Source: DAOPYU01 sp942493245 (lineage in GTDB: Bacteria; Sumerlaeota; Sumerlaeia; UBA8349). From it: DNA of 64,000 nt. The notes beneath the pieces were generated by a model that saw only the letters and a list, made by a program, of their open reading frames with translations, was not told the origin of the DNA and made no database searches. Positions 26,750-35,514 of this stretch are shown piece after piece; the stretch's first letter is position 1; each line of letters begins with the position of its first letter. A program made the position numbers and the translations under genes. The stretch covers positions 124,001-188,000 of the forward strand of contig OW818685.1 of NCBI GenBank assembly GCA_942493245.1. Reading direction: 5' to 3'.

Positions 26750-27586
26750 CTATTTCTTCTCTTCAGCCTTCTTCTCTTCCGGCTTGGCCGTGGCTGCATC
26801 CGCCTTCTGATAAACCCGCACGTAGTCAATGTAATACTTTTGCGGGAAAATGCTGTCGTCCACCCCCTTCTGGCCGCCCCAGTCGCCGCCGAGCGCCAGA
26901 TTCAGAATCAGGTAGTGCGGCTGATCGAACGGCCAACTGTCGCGCCCCGCTCCGTCGTTCTTGTAGGTGAAGTATTTCTGATCGTCCACGTAAAAATCCA
27001 TCTGTTCGTTCGTCCAGTCGAGTTTATAGACGTGGAAATCCGCATACGGTTTCGCAATGGTGATCTTGCTCCCTTTGCCGGTCTTTTTCACATGGTTGTA
27101 GAGTTTTGTATGGATGTTGGCGTTGATCACATCCGGCTCGAACCCCACGTTTTCCATGATGTCGATCTCGCCGCAGGCGGGCCAGCCCCGGTGGTCCTTG
27201 TCCTCGCCCAGCAACCAGATCGCGGGCCAGGTCCCTCGCCCCGTGGGCAGCTTCGCCCGCACTTCGATGCGCCCATTCGTCCACGCCGCCTTCCCCTTCG
27301 TCCGCAGGCTCGCAGCCGTGTACTGCGCCTTCTCGAACGGCTCCTTGCGTCCCTCGATCACCAGATTCCCGTCCTCCACCCGCGCGTTCTCGTGGCGCTC
27401 CTTCGTGTAGTGTTGCAACTCGTGGTTGCGGATCATCCCCACCTCATAGCCCCACTTTGCCGGGTCGGGCAGTCCCGCCTTGTCGAACTCGTCCGACCAC
27501 ACCAGTTTCATGTCGTCCGCCGCCGACACCGGAGCCAACAGAATAAGCGCGTACAAGATTGCCCACAGAACCGTTCTGAATTTCAT
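26750..27586 (-). CDS. Secreted GH16 family beta-glucanase
   Basis: A 278-residue exported glycoside hydrolase (laminarinase/beta-1,3-1,4-glucanase type). It has a signal peptide (about 1-22, cleavage after PVSA) and then LVWSDEFDKAG, the usual GH16 start. The catalytic motif ExDxxE is intact as EIDIMENVG (Glu140, Asp142, Glu145). WPFDQPHYLILNLALGGDWGG is also typical (motif spread over about 230-250). The C-terminal tail is Lys/Glu-rich. GAGAGGGG lies 9 bases before the ATG. Exact substrate is not decidable by eye. Confidence 0.93.
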   Translation of the reverse strand: MKFRTVLWAILYALILLAPVSAADDMKLVWSDEFDKAGLPDPAKWGYEVGMIRNHELQHYTKERHENARVEDGNLVIEGRKEPFEKAQYTAASLRTKGKAAWTNGRIEVRAKLPTGRGTWPAIWLLGEDKDHRGWPACGEIDIMENVGFEPDVINANIHTKLYNHVKKTGKGSKITIAKPYADFHVYKLDWTNEQMDFYVDDQKYFTYKNDGAGRDSWPFDQPHYLILNLALGGDWGGQKGVDDSIFPQKYYIDYVRVYQKADAATAKPEEKKAEEKK

Positions 27587-27813
27587 CAGGAAAATCCCCT
27601 CTCGTTCGATTTTCGATTGCGGAGACACGCCCCGCCAGACCGCGTGACAAGATCGTCCAACTTTTCCCCACAACCCCCGGAAAGTCAACCCAAGATCGTC
27701 CCGGCACAGGGAATAGTCTTGACGCGGGAAAACAAAAGAGGTTCTATGAAGGGACAGGAATTCCATCCCGCATCTTCTGTGGGACAATCTCTTGATTCGG
27801 AAAAGAGCGCAGC

Positions 27814-28257
27814 ATGTCGAAACAGATTTCAGAGGGACGGAAAACGGCCTATTACCTCGGCGCGGTCCTTATGGTTATTGGAGGTTTGTCATTTTTTTCC
27901 GTTTTCATCTCCGCCGCAATTCATTTCGGAGACTTCAGTAACTTTGAGGAGCGGGGACGTTCCATGGCGCTCCGGGCTTTTGGCGGTATGGGCCTTTTGA
28001 TTGCAGGTGGGATTATCCGAGGCATCGGCGCCGCCGGACTGGCCGGATCGGGCGTAGTGCTGGACCCCGAGAAAGCGCGCCAGGAACTCGAACCCTACAG
28101 CCGCATGGCGGGCGGGATGGTCAAGGACGCCCTCGACGAGGCTGACGTCCACCTGGGCGGCGCCCCCCAGCGGGTCGTTATGGTCAAGTGCCCCGCCTGC
28201 GGCAAACTCAACGAAGAGGACTCGAAGTTCTGCCAGGAATGCGGCAAGCCATTTTAA
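27814..28257 (+). CDS. Membrane protein with C-terminal zinc ribbon
   Basis: A 147-residue protein. Two membrane segments lie at about residues 13-35 and 53-75 (YYLGAVLMVIGGLSFFSVF; GMGLLIAGGIIRGIGAAGL). A C-terminal zinc ribbon follows, CPACGKLN then CQECGKPF. The role is unknown; such double-glycine-rich membrane proteins with zinc ribbons are common and uncharacterised. It is followed 36 bases later by another zinc-ribbon protein and is divergent from the GH16 gene. Confidence 0.8.
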   Translation: MSKQISEGRKTAYYLGAVLMVIGGLSFFSVFISAAIHFGDFSNFEERGRSMALRAFGGMGLLIAGGIIRGIGAAGLAGSGVVLDPEKARQELEPYSRMAGGMVKDALDEADVHLGGAPQRVVMVKCPACGKLNEEDSKFCQECGKPF

Positions 28258-28293
28258 GAACCGGTTTTCAACCAGTAGGAAGGGAGCGCGATC

Positions 28294-28479
28294 ATGGCCA
28301 AATGTCCCTATTGTCAGAATGAAGTCACCCTGGAGTCAGACGGATACGACAGAAAGAACGAGGTCAACCGACAAGTGAAGGGGTTCCTTAAAAAGGAAGT
28401 CCTGTATTCGTGCCCCCATTGCGACACGATTCTGGGGTTCGGTTATTTTCTTGGAGGACTGTTGACCGGCAGGCCCTGA
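28294..28479 (+). CDS. Small zinc-ribbon protein
   Basis: A 61-residue protein with two CxxC pairs, KCPYCQNE at the N-terminus and SCPHCDTI near residue 40, linked by a Lys-rich stretch. GGAAGGGAG lies upstream. Probably co-transcribed with the preceding membrane zinc-ribbon gene. Function unknown. Confidence 0.75.
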   Translation: MAKCPYCQNEVTLESDGYDRKNEVNRQVKGFLKKEVLYSCPHCDTILGFGYFLGGLLTGRP

Positions 28480-28489
28480 GCGCCTCAGA

Positions 28490-29650
28490 TCACGGCGCCA
28501 TCTCCGGCCGCATCTTCCCGAACACCTCCAGCCACCCGAGCGTCAGCGCCGCCGGAATCGTCTTCGCCTGACACAGCGACTCCGCCGTCTGCCCCCAGTA
28601 AAAACCGATCCACCCCGACGCGGTCGGACGCGAACGCCGGATGAACTGCTCCAGCTCCTCGGCGGAACAACTCAGCGGAAACATCTCCTCCACGACTACC
28701 GGCTTTCCGATTGAGAACCCTTCGAGTATCTTCAGCGCTTCGTCCACTTTCCCCGACTCCGGGTACAGATGCACCGCCACGAAATCCAGCGGCCCGGCGA
28801 CCCGGCTCGGCACGAAGCCTGACGTCAGACCCGGACGCTCCAGACTCCACGGCACCAGCCCGACCGTCACCAGGTGGCGCGAGTCCACCCGCCGGATCGC
28901 AGCCGTCAGTTGTTCGACCCACTGCCGGGTCACATCTGGCCGCTCGCGCCCCGCCAGGTCCCGCGTGATGAACTGCACGAAACACTTCCCCGCAAATGGC
29001 GGCCCGAGCCAGTTCTCCTGTTTCCCTCCGGGCGCCACCGGCTCGTTCATCAGGTCGTAACAGAACACCGCCGGACTCGACGCGCAGACCCGCGCCACCG
29101 CCTCCCAGAAGCGCGCCTGCGCCGCCCACCGCTCCCGTTCCCCCAGCGCGTCGTACCACGCGGGCACGTCCGCCGCGTGGTAACAACCCAACCCCGTCAG
29201 GTCCAGATAAAGCCCCGTCCGCTCGGCCAGCCGCACGAGCCGCTCCAACCGCTCGAGCGACTCTTCGTTCGGCTCCGTGGCCGACTTCAGGAACCGCCCG
29301 GTCTGGAGGTGGACCCGCACCACGTTCGCGCCCAGGTCCCGCATCTCACCGAAGTCCGCCTCCACCTTCGCCCACTCCGCGCCCCAGTAATCTTCAATCA
29401 GCCGCTGGTTCTCGTCATGGTCGTAATTGAACCCCCACGGCACAAACGCCTTTCCCGACTGCGTCCGCACAAACCCCTTCCCATCCGGGGACACCCCGAT
29501 CCATTCGAGCGAGGCGGACGTCTGCTCCGTGCGCGGCATCGTCGTTCCGTCCGCTCCCGGCAGGAAAAACAATAGGCCGAAGAGAATGAGAACTCGGCAA
29601 GAGTAAACGAAAGTCCGGCAATCTCTCAATGGATTCAATCGTTTCCGCAT
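28490..29650 (-). CDS. Secreted glycoside hydrolase, GH5-like cellulase/mannanase
   Basis: A 386-residue TIM-barrel glycosidase of clan GH-A. It has an N-terminal signal anchor (about 16-34). The barrel begins with GKAFVPWGFNYDHD. The acid/base Glu is in DLMNEPV (Glu203) and the nucleophile lies in KPVVVEEMFP (Glu321 or Glu322). NVVRVHLQ and FVAVHLYPES also fit GH5/GH-A. The start at 29650 has AAGGAG 9 bases upstream. It is convergent with the small zinc-ribbon gene and ends 10 bases from it. Confidence 0.85.
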   Translation of the reverse strand: MRKRLNPLRDCRTFVYSCRVLILFGLLFFLPGADGTTMPRTEQTSASLEWIGVSPDGKGFVRTQSGKAFVPWGFNYDHDENQRLIEDYWGAEWAKVEADFGEMRDLGANVVRVHLQTGRFLKSATEPNEESLERLERLVRLAERTGLYLDLTGLGCYHAADVPAWYDALGERERWAAQARFWEAVARVCASSPAVFCYDLMNEPVAPGGKQENWLGPPFAGKCFVQFITRDLAGRERPDVTRQWVEQLTAAIRRVDSRHLVTVGLVPWSLERPGLTSGFVPSRVAGPLDFVAVHLYPESGKVDEALKILEGFSIGKPVVVEEMFPLSCSAEELEQFIRRSRPTASGWIGFYWGQTAESLCQAKTIPAALTLGWLEVFGKMRPEMAP

Positions 29651-30254
29651 GTTCCGTTTCTCCTTTTCGCGCGTCGGGGAATTCACTCCAATCTACCCCA
29701 TTGAGGCTGGCGAAAGCAACAGACCACTGCATTTGGAGAGAGGCATCCGGCCCCGGACGGGCGGGGAGATCAGGCTCGGTCGAATGTGTCCATTTCATTG
29801 TACGTGTGTCTAAATGAATGAACATCTGTCTAAATCGGAGGACTTCGCTTGGACGCGTTCTATTTAACCTGTCTTTAATCAGTATTCTGCGTGTCGTAAT
29901 CCGGTGTACCTTTTGGTTTGTTCGGGGTGCGAAATGGCACTTTCGGCGTTTTCCGGGGACAATGGATTGGACACTTTGAGCCGTGAGATCTCGATTTCGA
30001 GGTTGTTTCATTCCGATTCTGACCTTGGATTGAGATTTAGAAAATCTGTATTTTTAATTATATCAGTCTTCTATGTTTTTGCCCAGGGTTTGTCGAAAAA
30101 GTTGGCCCGGATTCTGCATATAAGCAGATCGAAGTTGAAAGCGAGTTGCATCTAAAAGCAACCGAAAGGAACACAAAGTAAACTTCCCGCCCCAAAAGCT
30201 GGATACCAACCAAAACCCAAGAGAACAGCCATTTTCCTACCCAAAACCCTCCTT

Positions 30255-30295
30255 GCCGCGTTGATCGGTTGTTCGTCAACGCGGCGCCCTTTTTT
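30255..30295 (+). terminator. Intrinsic terminator hairpin
   Basis: GCCGCGTTGA pairs with TCAACGCGGC and is followed, after GCCC, by six T. No plus-strand gene lies immediately upstream, which hints at an unseen transcript ending here. Confidence 0.65.
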
Positions 30296-30360
30296 ACCCA
30301 GGGGGTGTTCATTTTTTCGGTCTTGAAACCGCGATTTTGCGTCAACATAGATAGAACAGG

Positions 30361-30398
30361 AAGGGCCGGATCGAGAGAGTTCTCGATCCGGCCCTTTT
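30361..30398. terminator. Second hairpin, 16-bp perfect stem
   Basis: AAGGGCCGGATCGAGA pairs with TCTCGATCCGGCCCTT around a short loop, with a T4 run on the plus side and A residues on the other. It may insulate the following sigma-28-type promoter. Confidence 0.7.
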
Positions 30399-30462
30399 CC
30401 TGTATCCCGATTCTTTCTCTGGCCGAGGATGGGGGTCTGGAAAAGATACTCAAAAAAGGAGC

Positions 30463-30490
30463 TCAAGTTAAGCCGCCCCCCTGCCGATAC
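30463..30490 (+). promoter_or_regulatory. Sigma-28-type promoter for the EF-hand gene
   Basis: TCAA (30463-30466), 16 bases, then GCCGATAC (30483-30490). This is one mismatch from the FliA consensus in each element and has the same 16-base spacing as the flgM promoter in this window. The predicted transcript starts about 60 bases before the ATG. Confidence 0.6.
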
Positions 30491-30557
30491 CTGAAACGGG
30501 AGCATGGACGCTTCCGTCGTACAGCGTGGGTTAAACCTCAAGGAGGAGGTGCGAACC

Positions 30558-31874
30558 ATGAGTGATCTGCTTGAGGGCCTTACCGGCCCATCGGTGTCTC
30601 TTTTTTCTTCCCAGGAACGCACAACAACGCAGGAACCCGCCCCGGCCGGGGCGGACAAAGACGGCGCCACTCCCGTTTCCAATCAAGCGGACGTGGTCAC
30701 GCTCGACCCGGGGCGCGAGGCCGCTCCCGCCTTGCCACGGGGTTTGGCCGATCTGTACGCCGTCCTCGACCAGATGGGGGCCGGACGTTCCGGCTCCGCG
30801 ACTTCGCTTCGCCCGGGGAATGGGTTCGGGGGGCGGGGCATCCGTTCCGGTCTGGGGGATTTCTCGGCCCGGTCGGCCTTTGCCAACTCCCGGTCGCTGG
30901 GGTTGGGGGGTGGGATCGGCGGGGGACGGATCAACAACCTGATGAACCGGCTCGACAAAGGGTTCGACAAGTTGATGTCACTGGACCCGATTCTCGGAGG
31001 CGATCTGGCCGTGTTGTTGCGCGCTCTGGCCACGCTGGACCCGGAAAACGCCGAACAACTGCTCGAGAAGGTGGCGGACGCTCTGGATTCGCTCGCGAAT
31101 CTCACCGGTGCCCAGGCCGCTTCCACACCCGACCTGAGTCAGGTTGCCCAACCGGCCCAGACCGCCCAGACGAGCGGCAGTCAGCAGGTCAGCGCCCAGG
31201 TGGTTCATTTCGAATTGGATTTCGAGATGGAGATGAGTTCCGTCACCGAGACGACGCTTGCGGAACTGCGCGATCAGGGGATTCAGGTCCAGACCACCCG
31301 ACTCGAGCAGTACCAGCGTGTCAGTCTCCATGTCGAGTTCACCGGCGTTCTGGCCCAGGGGCAACTTCAGCAGAGCGACCCGCTGGTGCTGGACCTCGGG
31401 GACGATGGCGTGCAACTCTCATCCGCTTTCGACGGCGAGGCCTTCGACATCAACGCCGACGGCAAGACGGACCGGACGGCGTTTGTTCGGGGCAACGACG
31501 CCTATCTGGCGTTGGACCGCGACGGAAACGGAGCGATTGACGACGGGCGGGAACTCTTCGGCGACCAGCACGGCGCGCGCAACGGCTTCGAGGAACTGGC
31601 CCGGTTCGACGACAACCGCGACGGCCTGATTGACCGCACCGACTCGGTGTTCGAGCGCCTGCGTCTGCTCTACGACCGCAACGGCGACAATCAGGTGGGC
31701 CGAAGCGAGTGGTCCTCCCTGACCGATCAGGGGATCGAGGCGATAGACCTGCGCTACCTGACAGGAAATCGCGTGGACGACACCCGCGGCAACTCCCTGG
31801 CCGAGCGCTCCGCCTACGTGCGCTCAAACGGCCAGCGGGGACAGGTCTTCGACGCCTGGGTCGGGTACGCCTGA
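30558..31874 (+). CDS. EF-hand-type calcium-binding protein
   Basis: A 438-residue protein with no signal peptide. Residues 1-140 are Gly/Arg/Ser-rich and low complexity. The middle (about 140-275) is helical with Gln-rich stretches. The C-terminal half starts DPLVLDLGDDGVQL and carries four calcium-loop-like motifs: FDINADGKTD (about 294), LDRDGNGAIDDG (about 318), FDDNRDGLIDRTD (about 350), YDRNGDNQVGRSEW (about 371). This module occurs in exported RTX and flagellar-associated proteins. GGAGG lies 8 bases before the ATG. Lack of a signal peptide plus a sigma-28-type promoter suggests export by the flagellar or type I route (inference). Confidence 0.8.
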   Translation: MSDLLEGLTGPSVSLFSSQERTTTQEPAPAGADKDGATPVSNQADVVTLDPGREAAPALPRGLADLYAVLDQMGAGRSGSATSLRPGNGFGGRGIRSGLGDFSARSAFANSRSLGLGGGIGGGRINNLMNRLDKGFDKLMSLDPILGGDLAVLLRALATLDPENAEQLLEKVADALDSLANLTGAQAASTPDLSQVAQPAQTAQTSGSQQVSAQVVHFELDFEMEMSSVTETTLAELRDQGIQVQTTRLEQYQRVSLHVEFTGVLAQGQLQQSDPLVLDLGDDGVQLSSAFDGEAFDINADGKTDRTAFVRGNDAYLALDRDGNGAIDDGRELFGDQHGARNGFEELARFDDNRDGLIDRTDSVFERLRLLYDRNGDNQVGRSEWSSLTDQGIEAIDLRYLTGNRVDDTRGNSLAERSAYVRSNGQRGQVFDAWVGYA

Positions 31875-31941
31875 GCGCCGGGGACAGGCGGCCGTGTGGC
31901 GCTGTGGGGAATCTGTCGAGCCAAAGAACGCGTTTCTGGAT

Positions 31942-31971
31942 AAAGGGGCCTTGTGCCCCTTTCTTTTTTTT
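31942..31971 (+). terminator. Intrinsic terminator after the EF-hand gene
   Basis: AAAGGGGC pairs with GCCCCTTT around CTTGT, followed by C and eight T. It is a strong terminator about 70 bases after the stop codon. Confidence 0.9.
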
Positions 31972-32039
31972 GCGGTAAACATCGCCGAGGTCTGGGTTGA
32001 TTTCTGGAGACCGCGGCACGAAAGAAAGCGGTCTTCGTA

Positions 32040-32079
32040 CCACGGTCTCGCAGAATCTACGCAAGCCGCAGCTATTTCA
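32040..32079 (+). repeat. Dispersed repeat element E, copy 1
   Basis: A 40-base unit with core TCTCGCAGAATCTACGCAAG then CCGC. Near-identical copies lie at 41391-41430 and, inverted, at 46177-46218. It is followed by degenerate GCGAAAA/CACGAAA units at 32107-32133. Confidence 0.8.
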
Positions 32080-32140
32080 AGCACAACGAAAACCACCTTA
32101 TTCAACCGCGAAAAGCGCGAAAAACACGAAAAAAGTCAGT

Positions 32141-33298
32141 TTATTCCCCCGCTTCGAGCGTGATGAGGGTGATTTCCGGGGGGGCGAGGACTCGGAGGGG
32201 GGTGCCCCAGGTGCCGGTGCCGCGGTTGACGTAGAGGTGGCTGCCGTGGGGGAATTCGTAGAGGCCGGCCAGGTACTTGTATTGGAGCCGCACGACCCAG
32301 CGGAAGGGGAAGACCTGGCCCAGGTGGGTGTGGCCGGAGAGTTGGAGGTCGAAGCGGCCCAGGGTGTCCGGCTCGACAAAGGGGCGGTGCGCGAGAAGGA
32401 GGACGGTTTCGCCGGGCGATTTCTCGCGGGGAAGCGCGTCTCGGGGGTACAAGTAATTCCGCATGCTCCGGCGCAGGGTCAGGTCGTCCACGCCCACGAC
32501 GCGCAGGGCGCCGTCGAGGAGAAACGTTTCCTCTCCGTGGAGGAGGCGGAACCCGGCCTCCTTGTGGAATGAGTTTGCGTGGTCAATTTCCGAGTAGGCG
32601 TCGTGATTTCCGGTGACGGCGAGTTTGCCCAGGGGCGCTTCGAGCGTGGCGAGCAGTTCGGCCTCGTGCGAGAGGGTGGAGACGTGACCATCCACCATGT
32701 CGCCGGTGCTGACCAGGAGGTCGGGCTTGAGTTCCCGGACGATGCGGACAATGTCCTCGACCCGGCTCGTGGGGGTGGAACCGCCCAGGTGCAGATCGCT
32801 GATCTGCACGATGCGGAGGGGACTTTTTTCCTTTGGAAATTGGGGCACGCGGATCGTGAGCGTTTCCACCTGAATCGAGGCCGCCTCGATGAAGCCCCAG
32901 ACGGTGCCGCACACGACCAGGGTCGCGCAGGTGATGAGGGCGGCACGGGGCGAGAGGGTGGCGGGGAGGGGGTTCGGGGGAGGAGACTCGGTGTTTCGGT
33001 TTTTTCTTAGTCGGCTCGACAGCGAGTACCCCAGTCGAAGCACCAGGTTCCAGAGGTCGAGCAGGACGCCGAACGCAAAGAACCAGAAAATCCACACGGA
33101 CCAGGTGAAGGCGATTCTTTCGAGGATGACGATGTCGAACCCGCGCGCAATGAACGGCAGCACAATCTGGAGCGCGCACCAGACGAGGATGCCTGCCAGC
33201 ACGCGCTTCGAGCGGGGAAAGGCCCGCCATACGTGCCAGATAAGGTACACGTGCAGAAGGCTGTACACCGTGAGAAAGATCATCATGAATCGGCCCAT
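32141..33298 (-). CDS. Membrane-anchored metallophosphoesterase (YkuE/YaeI-like)
   Basis: A 385-residue protein. Four hydrophobic segments occupy roughly residues 4-22, 33-52, 62-85 and 118-138. The calcineurin-like domain follows: ISDLHLGG (Asp168, His170), STGDMVDG (Asp200), TGNHDAYSE (Asn231, His232), LLLAHRP and SGHTHLGQ. All metal ligands are present. Related enzymes cleave UDP-diacylglucosamine or other phosphodiesters; the substrate here is unknown. GGAG lies 11 bases upstream. Confidence 0.9.
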   Translation of the reverse strand: MGRFMMIFLTVYSLLHVYLIWHVWRAFPRSKRVLAGILVWCALQIVLPFIARGFDIVILERIAFTWSVWIFWFFAFGVLLDLWNLVLRLGYSLSSRLRKNRNTESPPPNPLPATLSPRAALITCATLVVCGTVWGFIEAASIQVETLTIRVPQFPKEKSPLRIVQISDLHLGGSTPTSRVEDIVRIVRELKPDLLVSTGDMVDGHVSTLSHEAELLATLEAPLGKLAVTGNHDAYSEIDHANSFHKEAGFRLLHGEETFLLDGALRVVGVDDLTLRRSMRNYLYPRDALPREKSPGETVLLLAHRPFVEPDTLGRFDLQLSGHTHLGQVFPFRWVVRLQYKYLAGLYEFPHGSHLYVNRGTGTWGTPLRVLAPPEITLITLEAGE

Positions 33299-33446
33299 AG
33301 AAGGGGATACTCCGAAAGTGGGGATGAGTTAACGGATCATGAAGAATTTCTAATTGATAGGGGGCGATGACAACCCCGGCGGGCGGGTTCCAGAGAATTT
33401 TCCGGAGGTTCGCGTGGCGTCTGCGTTCTTCCGGGCGGGTTTTCCA

Positions 33447-34340
33447 CTAGCGCCGTTCGTTGATCAGTTCCCGGCGGTTCTGGACATAGGCGTCGCGGAC
33501 GGCAACGTAGGGATCTACAGAGATATTGATCAACTGTTCGTAGGAATAGCGGTCGAGCGACACGTCGTTGACGACCCGCACGACACTGCCACCCGGCACG
33601 GGGTTCAGGGCGGATTCTACGGCCAGGCCGATTGTGCCACGGGGGGACGATGGACCGAAGAAGGGCCAGACGAGGTAACACCCCTGTCCGATCTTCCAGG
33701 TTCCCAGCGTCTGGTCGAAGTCTTCGTCATAGCGCCGCCAGTGCAGCTTTGTCGAGGCGGGATCCCAGAAACCGAGAAAACCCCAGGTGGTATTGACGAT
33801 GAAGCGTCCCGTCTCAACCGCCGAATGGTGCGGGCGGGCCTGGAGGAAGGTGTTGAGGAAGCGAGAGGGGAACTGCAAATTCACCAGAAAGTTTCCGATG
33901 CACTCGCGCGCTTTCCGGGGAACCACTGCGCCATATCCCTTGGAAACCGGCTTGATGACCCAGAAGTAGAGTTTGTCGTTGAAGTGGAACCAGGCGACGT
34001 TCCAGTACTTGAGCGGGTCGGCGAGGTGGGCCTGTTCGGACTCGGTGTCGTATTCATCCTTCAGGGCGCCGTTTTGGGCGGCCTGGCCAGCCGTCTCGTA
34101 TTCCTTTTCCAGTTCCCGATCCAGTGAGTTTTCCTGCGGCGTGTTGCCATACTCGGCGGCCAGTTCCTCATCCAGCGTCCGGTCTTGTCCGGCGCCGGAT
34201 GCGACGGCTGTCCCGGCGGCCGAACGTTCCGTTTCGGCGGCCACCGGGACCGATGAGTCGTTGTGCGAACAGGCGATAAACGTCCAGGAAATCAGGGCCA
34301 GCAGGAGGCCCCGCACCCAGATGTCATTTCTTCGGATCAT
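33447..34340 (-). CDS. mlaA: MlaA/VacJ outer-membrane lipoprotein
   Basis: A 297-residue lipoprotein with lipobox TFIAC (Cys24). A Glu/Ala-rich linker of about 90 residues, longer than in E. coli, precedes the MlaA domain: DPLKYWNVAWFHFNDKLY, RECIGNFLVNLQFPSRFLN, and near the end GQGCYLVWPFFGPSSPRGT, the MlaA hallmark. MlaA removes phospholipid from the outer leaflet of the outer membrane and passes it to MlaC. Its start overlaps the end of mlaC by 17 bases. Confidence 0.94.
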   Translation of the reverse strand: MIRRNDIWVRGLLLALISWTFIACSHNDSSVPVAAETERSAAGTAVASGAGQDRTLDEELAAEYGNTPQENSLDRELEKEYETAGQAAQNGALKDEYDTESEQAHLADPLKYWNVAWFHFNDKLYFWVIKPVSKGYGAVVPRKARECIGNFLVNLQFPSRFLNTFLQARPHHSAVETGRFIVNTTWGFLGFWDPASTKLHWRRYDEDFDQTLGTWKIGQGCYLVWPFFGPSSPRGTIGLAVESALNPVPGGSVVRVVNDVSLDRYSYEQLINISVDPYVAVRDAYVQNRRELINERR

Positions 34341-35487
34341 TGTTGAGGCTCTTTTCCTCGACGCGTTCGATCAACTCGGCGGGGGCGCTCTTGGCCAGGA
34401 TTTCCTGGAACTGCGTGCGGTAATTCTGGACCAGGCTCATGCCTTCAATCCGCACGTCGTAAAGTTTCCAGGTTTCGCCGCTTTTCAGCAGGCTGTACTC
34501 GATGGGGATTTCCTTGTTGTCTGAGGGCGAAACGGTCTTGGTCATCACGCGCACCCGCGCTTGCGACCCTTCCGCTTCCTGCGTGTTCTGAATGATGACT
34601 TTTTCCCCGGAGTATTTCTCCATGTGTGTGATGTAGGTCGAAAACAGCAGGTGCGAGAACGCGTCCTGGAACTGCTTGAACTCCGGCTCGGAAAACTTCT
34701 TGGCGTTCGCCGCCAGCACCAGATTGCACACCCGCTCCATATCCACGTTCTTGAGGATCGTCAGGCGGATCTTGTCGCGCAGCGGAGGCCGTTTGGCTTC
34801 GTCGCGATAGTCTTCTTTTTTGAGGATGCGCAACACCTTGACGATGGTGTCGCCCACCATTTTCGACGCGGCGTGTTCCTGGGCCGGACGCTGGATCAGT
34901 TCCTTTTCGTCAATGGCGTTCTTGTCCTCTTCCTCCTCCGGGTCTGCGGCGGGCGTTACCGGTTGAGCCACTGCGGGCGCCACCGGAGTGGCCGCCACGA
35001 CTGCGGGCGCGGTGGAGGGAGGTGTCGCGGCGCCCTGGGGAGCCGCCTCTTTCGGCGCCAGAGCGGGCGGGAGCAACGCGTTCTGGCCCCCAGCGGCGAG
35101 TGTCTGAACCATCAGGGTGACGTCCAGCGCGCCTTGTTCCGGGGTCACCGAGGTGCTCATCACCTGAAACGCGACCGCCGGGGTCAGGCACAGAACGGTT
35201 TCACCGGCCTGGCGCGGCGCGGCGGTGTCCACGGCCAGTTTGCTGACAAACGACTGGCCTTCCATGATGGAAAGCCCCTGGACCAGGAGGGGTTCGACGG
35301 TTTTCAGGTGAACATAGAGCGCTCCGCCCCGGGCTTGCACGTCCGCCTTCTCGAAGCGCGGCGCGCCGGCGGCTTGAATCCGCAGAGTGACTTTTTCCTG
35401 AGTCTCGGCGGCGCGGGCCATAAAACTCAAGGCTATCGCCACCACCACACCCATCAGAATCGCTGAGAAAACACGGGTCTTTTTCAT
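34324..35487 (-). CDS. mlaC: MlaC-type lipid shuttle with extra N-terminal domain
   Basis: A 387-residue periplasmic protein, about twice the usual MlaC length (near 210). It has a signal peptide (about 1-26). Residues 30-135 form a beta-rich domain (VTLRIQAAGAP, ALYVHLKTVEPLLVQGL, AVAFQVMSTS) that resembles an AMIN-type domain. An Ala/Pro linker spans about 140-190. The MlaC domain is C-terminal: IVKVLRILKKEDYRDE, FSHLLFSTYITHMEKY, WKLYDVRIEGMSLVQNYR. MlaC carries phospholipid between MlaA and the MlaFED complex. Confidence 0.9.
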   Translation of the reverse strand: MKKTRVFSAILMGVVVAIALSFMARAAETQEKVTLRIQAAGAPRFEKADVQARGGALYVHLKTVEPLLVQGLSIMEGQSFVSKLAVDTAAPRQAGETVLCLTPAVAFQVMSTSVTPEQGALDVTLMVQTLAAGGQNALLPPALAPKEAAPQGAATPPSTAPAVVAATPVAPAVAQPVTPAADPEEEEDKNAIDEKELIQRPAQEHAASKMVGDTIVKVLRILKKEDYRDEAKRPPLRDKIRLTILKNVDMERVCNLVLAANAKKFSEPEFKQFQDAFSHLLFSTYITHMEKYSGEKVIIQNTQEAEGSQARVRVMTKTVSPSDNKEIPIEYSLLKSGETWKLYDVRIEGMSLVQNYRTQFQEILAKSAPAELIERVEEKSLNNDPKK

Positions 35488-35514
35488 TTTTCCTTGTTCC
35501 TTCGTACCGCAGAA

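Larger units (their letters stand above)
29651..30462. other. Long intergenic region with two terminator-type hairpins
   Basis: About 810 bases between the GH5-like gene and the EF-hand gene, with no supported gene. It contains a direct repeat TGTCTAAAT at 29807 and 29827 (20 bases apart), an AT-rich patch near 30040-30070, and two strong hairpins at 30255-30295 and 30361-30398. The segment between the hairpins could encode a short RNA, but I see no recognisable family. Confidence 0.5.

Noticed and set aside
30058..30453. 131-codon minus-strand frame
   Set aside because: Crosses two strong terminator hairpins and lacks a ribosome site.
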